Positions 55,511-64,000 of a stretch of DNA of 64,000 bases are shown in pieces. Source of the DNA: Micromonospora tulbaghiae (GTDB lineage: Bacteria > Actinomycetota > Actinomycetes > Mycobacteriales > Micromonosporaceae); NCBI RefSeq assembly GCF_900091605.1, contig NZ_FMCQ01000009.1, positions 124,001-188,000 on the forward strand. Reading direction: 5' to 3'. The position numbers were made by a program, and so were the translations under genes. Under the pieces are notes generated by a model. It ran no database searches. It was not told where the DNA came from and was given only the letters and a program-made list of their open reading frames with translations. Within the stretch, counting starts at the first letter, position 1. Every line of letters starts with the position of its first letter.

Positions 55511-55981
55511 TTACCAGCGGTAGTGCGCGAAGGCCTTGTTGGACTCGGCCATCTTGTGCGTGTCCTCACGCCGCTTGACGGCGGCGCCCAGGCCGTTGCT
55601 CGCGTCCAGCAGCTCGTTCATCAGCCGCTCGACCATGGTCTTCTCGCGCCGGGCCCGGGAGTAGGTCACCAGCCAGCGCAGACCGAGGGTGGTCGCGCGG
55701 GACGGCCGGACCTCGACCGGAACCTGGTAGGTGGCGCCACCGACACGGCGGCTGCGCACCTCGAGGGTCGGCTTGACGTTGTCCATCGCGCGCTTGAGCG
55801 TGACGACCGGGTCGGTGCCGGACTTCTCGCGGCAGCCCTCCAGGGCGGCGTACACGATGCGCTCGGCGAGCTGACGCTTACCGCGCATCAGGATCTTGTT
55901 CACCAGCTGGGTGACCAGGGGCGAGTTGTACACCGGGTCAGCGACCAGCGGCTTCCGCGGAGCGGGTCCCTTACGCGGCAT
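55511..55981 (-). CDS. rpsG: 30S ribosomal protein S7
   Basis: 156 aa, exact family length. MPRKGPAPRKPLVADPVYNSPLVTQLVNKILMRGKRQLAERIVYAAL and NELLDASNGLGAAVKRREDTHKMAESNKAFAHYRW. Nucleates assembly of the 30S head. Starts right after the rpsL stop. Confidence 0.97.
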   Translation of the reverse strand: MPRKGPAPRKPLVADPVYNSPLVTQLVNKILMRGKRQLAERIVYAALEGCREKSGTDPVVTLKRAMDNVKPTLEVRSRRVGGATYQVPVEVRPSRATTLGLRWLVTYSRARREKTMVERLMNELLDASNGLGAAVKRREDTHKMAESNKAFAHYRW

Positions 55982-55982
55982 G

Positions 55983-56357
55983 TCAGCTCTTCTCCTTCTT
56001 CGCGCCGTAGCGGCTGCGAGCCTGCTTGCGGTTGCGGACACCCTGGGTGTCCAGCGAACCGCGCACGATCTTGTACCGCACGCCGGGCAGGTCCTTCACA
56101 CGGCCGCCACGCACGAGCACGATCGAGTGCTCCTGCAGGTTGTGGCCGACGCCCGGGATGTAGGCGGTCACCTCGATCTGGCTGCTGAGCTTGACACGAG
56201 CGACCTTGCGCAGCGCCGAGTTCGGCTTCTTCGGGGTGGTGGTGTACACACGGGTGCACACGCCGCGCCGCTGGGGAGACCCCTTGAGCGCCGGGGTCTT
56301 CGTCTTGGTCGTCTTGGCCTGACGGCCCTTTCGGACCAACTGCTGAATGGTGGGCAC
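55983..56357 (-). CDS. rpsL: 30S ribosomal protein S12
   Basis: 124 aa. MPTIQQLVRKGRQAKTTKTKTPALKGSPQRRGVCTRVYTTTPKKPNSALRKVARVKLS. The streptomycin-resistance positions Lys43 and Lys88 are both wild type. First gene of the str operon. The start is GTG 56357; upstream lie a ~260-nt leader and a strong predicted promoter. Confidence 0.97.
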   Translation of the reverse strand: MPTIQQLVRKGRQAKTTKTKTPALKGSPQRRGVCTRVYTTTPKKPNSALRKVARVKLSSQIEVTAYIPGVGHNLQEHSIVLVRGGRVKDLPGVRYKIVRGSLDTQGVRNRKQARSRYGAKKEKS

Positions 56358-56856
56358 CGGGTTTCTCCGCTCCCTTCGGCCGCTGCGAGGCGACCGCGCC
56401 GTCTGCTCCAGCCGTCCGGATGGGCGGCTCTCTTACATTCCAACCGGGGCCGCCTGACGGAGCCCCAGCACCCGCGGTCGGGCGTGTCGCCCAAATCACG
56501 GTCCGGTGCCGGCCGCTGACGCGTCGTACCGGATGTTCTGGTCTTGGTGGTGCGACCGCGCGATCACCGGCTGACCGGTTCCAGCGCACGCACGCATTGC
56601 CCGGGCGAGCCCGGGCACAAGGGGAAAGAGTACCTACCACAGCCGCGCCGGTCAAAACGGATGGGTCGGGAAGGACCGCTCCGCGGTCCGCCGCCCGGTC
56701 TCCGGGTCGCCGATGCGCCAACGATGGGCACCTACAGTGACAAGTGTACCGGCCCGTCCGCCGAACGACCCGGCGGCCCCGACACCGCCCGGCCTTCGGG
56801 CACCCGGACATACCGCTCAACCCAGGTCACCGGCCACAGGCGTCGCGGCGAGGGCC
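56358..56856 (-). promoter_or_regulatory. str operon leader and upstream region
   Basis: 499 nt without a gene, between rpsL and the membrane protein gene on the same strand. It contains the promoter at 56627-56655 and, in the ~270-nt leader, the 20-nt motif at 56471-56490 shared with the S10 leader. Nothing else is recognised in 56660-56856 beyond a further TACACT-like element near 56750. Confidence 0.6.
56627..56655 (-). promoter_or_regulatory. predicted str operon promoter
   Basis: On the minus strand TTGACC (56650-56655), exactly 17 nt, then TACTCT (56627-56632). This is a very good match to the housekeeping sigma consensus. Transcription would begin near 56620, giving a leader of about 260 nt before rpsL. 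Confidence 0.7.
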
Positions 56857-57474
56857 TCACGTGATCTGCACCACCAGGGCCAGGGCGAGCCCGATCAGGC
56901 CGAACAGCACCCCCACCGCGCCGCAGGAGATCCCCGCGACGGCCAGGCGGGCGCCGGTGAACCGGACCGAGGGCGGCGGCGCCGGCCGCCGGATCTGCCG
57001 CCGGGCGAGCAGCCCGGCCACCACCGCGCCGACGCCGATCAGCCCGCCGAGCACGGTGAACGCGCCCGCCGCCCAGGCACCGCCGACGTTCCGGCCGGCG
57101 AGACCGACGCACAACACCAGCAGGGACACCCCGATCGCGGCGATGCCGGCGACGAGCGACCCGATGGCCAGACCCGAGGTGACCGGCGGCACGTCGAGGT
57201 GGACCACACCGAACGGCGTACCCGGCACCGCGTCGACCCGCTTCGGCGGCCGCGGCGCCTCGGCCGGCGGCGGCGGGAACGCCGGACCGCCGTGCGGACC
57301 CCAGCCGCCGTGGCCGGGCGCGCTCGCCGGCGCCGGCCACCCGCCGCCGTGCGCCGGCCGGTTCCCCGGGTACGCCCCGTACGGCACCGGCTGGTGCGCC
57401 GGCGCGGACGCGGGACCCGGCGGGTACGGCCCGCCGCGGGTCGGGTCGCCTCCCGGCGGAGCCGGTTCCGTCAC
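56857..57474 (-). CDS. DUF4190-type small membrane protein with Pro/Gly-rich N-terminus
   Basis: 205 aa. The first ~85 residues are rich in Pro, Gly and Ala (TEPAPPGGDPTRGGPYPPGP). Three hydrophobic segments follow (GLAIGSLVAGIAAIGVSLLVLCVGLAG, WAAGAFTVLGGLIGVGAVVAGLLA, LAVAGISCGAVGVLFGLIGLALALVV), a DUF4190-like layout. GTG 57474 has AGGAGG 5 nt upstream. Function unknown; lies between rpoC and the str operon. Confidence 0.78.
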   Translation of the reverse strand: MTEPAPPGGDPTRGGPYPPGPASAPAHQPVPYGAYPGNRPAHGGGWPAPASAPGHGGWGPHGGPAFPPPPAEAPRPPKRVDAVPGTPFGVVHLDVPPVTSGLAIGSLVAGIAAIGVSLLVLCVGLAGRNVGGAWAAGAFTVLGGLIGVGAVVAGLLARRQIRRPAPPPSVRFTGARLAVAGISCGAVGVLFGLIGLALALVVQIT

Positions 57475-57578
57475 GGGATCCTCCTGTCCACACGCGCCCG
57501 CCGCGCGACGGACACCGGCCAGGCTACCGTCGCCGATCACCGTCGGGTGGGCGGGCGCGGGCCCGCTCCCCCACCGGG

Positions 57579-57959
57579 TCAGTCGAAGTTCGGCGCGAAG
57601 TCGTGGCCGAACGAGGCGTCGGCGGCCCGGACCACACCGATCACCACCGCCGCGACCACGGCGGCGGCGGTCAGCACCAGTCCGGTCCGCGCCATCTGCT
57701 CGCCGCGCCGCAGCCAGTCCGCGCCGGTGAGATAACCACCCGAGGCGTACGCCTCCCGGCGCGCCTGCCGGGCCAGCATGAGCGCGACAGTGGCCGGCAC
57801 CGCGCCGCCGAGGAACAGACCGGTGAGCGCGCCGATCAGCCCGAGCGCGAAGACGGCGCGGGCCTTGGTGGAGCGGACCGGCTCCGGATCGTGCGGATGG
57901 CGGTACGCCTGCGGCGCGACGGGCACCTGCCCGGGCACGGTCGTCATGCCCTCCATCAT
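57579..57959 (-). CDS. small two-helix membrane protein (DUF4190-like)
   Basis: 126 aa with two hydrophobic helices (AVFALGLIGALTGLFLGGAVPATVALMLA and MARTGLVLTAAAVVAAVVIGVVRAA). Between them is the basic/Gly motif RQARREAYASGGYLTGADWLRRG typical of DUF4190-like proteins. The start is uncertain among ATGs at 57959, 57956 and 57947. Same strand as the other small membrane protein, about 100 nt upstream of it. Confidence 0.72.
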   Translation of the reverse strand: MMEGMTTVPGQVPVAPQAYRHPHDPEPVRSTKARAVFALGLIGALTGLFLGGAVPATVALMLARQARREAYASGGYLTGADWLRRGEQMARTGLVLTAAAVVAAVVIGVVRAADASFGHDFAPNFD

Positions 57960-58017
57960 GCCCCGACCTGGCCGTCCATCCGGACGGAAGGCAGCCCGGT
58001 CCCGGCACTCCGGACGC

Positions 58018-58051
58018 GACGAGGCCCCCGGCAGATGCCGGGGGCCTCGTC
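58018..58051 (-). terminator. rpoBC operon terminator stem-loop
   Basis: A perfect 15-bp GC-rich stem (58018-58032 with 58037-58051) and 4-nt loop, 12 nt after the rpoC stop on the minus strand. No U-tract follows, but size and place fit the end of the rpoBC transcript. Confidence 0.75.
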
Positions 58052-58063
58052 GTCTTCTACTGC

Positions 58064-61951
<3,888 letters not shown>

Positions 61952-61994
61952 TATGTCCCCTATGTCGTCGTCTGTACTGCTAGCTAACGAGTGG

Positions 61995-62025
61995 GATCCG
62001 GGGCAGGGTGACCCTGCCCCGGATC
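61995..62025 (-). other. perfect hairpin in rpoB-rpoC spacer
   Basis: A 15-bp perfect inverted repeat around a single central base (61995-62009, G62010, 62011-62025). It extends by four more pairs (61991-61994 with 62027-62030) across one bulge. It begins 2 nt after the rpoB stop. No U-tract follows, so a processing or attenuation site is likelier than full termination. Confidence 0.65.
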
Positions 62026-62031
62026 ACCACC

Positions 62032-64000
<1,969 letters not shown>

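Overview
The window is very GC-rich actinobacterial DNA and most resembles Micromonosporaceae (Micromonospora or a close relative). This rests on the codon bias, the GTG/TTG starts, a four-gene kinase-Roadblock-DUF742-GTPase 'conservon', an F420-type LLM oxidoreductase, and the gene order of the rpoBC-str-S10-spc-alpha ribosomal block. No tRNA, rRNA, CRISPR array, insertion sequence or phage gene was seen. The genus is inferred, not proven.

Layout. 1-81: start of a methyltransferase running off the left edge. 229-7775 (+): an assimilatory nitrate/nitrite operon (nitrate reductase, FAD/[2Fe-2S] electron-transfer protein, nirB, nirD, and a HemD-like domain fused to a winged-helix DNA-binding domain). 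All junctions overlap by 1-4 nt, and a near-perfect GlnR operator lies just upstream. 7787-12270 (-): a conservon whose kinase has a predicted nitrate/nitrite-sensing-type sensor region; a solitary LivJ-like lipoprotein is divergent from it. 14030-18318: a divergent ABC-transporter cluster (permease and NMT1/THI5-like lipoprotein on -, ATPase, LLM oxidoreductase and cupin on +) around a promoter set in palindromes. 18393-21110: a membrane protein with a very long disordered tail. 21157-27146 (-): a thiamine operon (TPP riboswitch-thiE-thiO-thiS-thiG-second thiE/tenI-like-thiD-thiC). 27274-33167: a DUF559 nuclease-like protein, two tandem hairpin repeats, an aldo/keto reductase, an ABC-F protein, an RsmC-like methyltransferase and a proline-rich membrane protein.

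33175-64000 is almost entirely minus strand and is the core translation/transcription block. In transcription order: rpoB (5' end outside the window), rpoC, two small membrane proteins, rpsL-rpsG-fusA-tuf, the full S10 operon, the spc operon through secY-adk-map, a DUF1707 protein, infA-rpmJ-rpsM-rpsK-rpsD-rpoA-rplQ and truA.

The most novel signals are non-coding. Two intergenic elements (13917-13988 and 23582-23653) share a 25-nt core (23/25 identical), but their self-complementary arms differ by compensatory changes. Two tandem hairpins at 28247-28380 show the reverse pattern (conserved arms, variable loops) beside the nuclease-like gene. The S10 and str leaders share an identical 20-nt motif. 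Most longer spacers inside the ribosomal/RNA polymerase operons carry a strong stem-loop.
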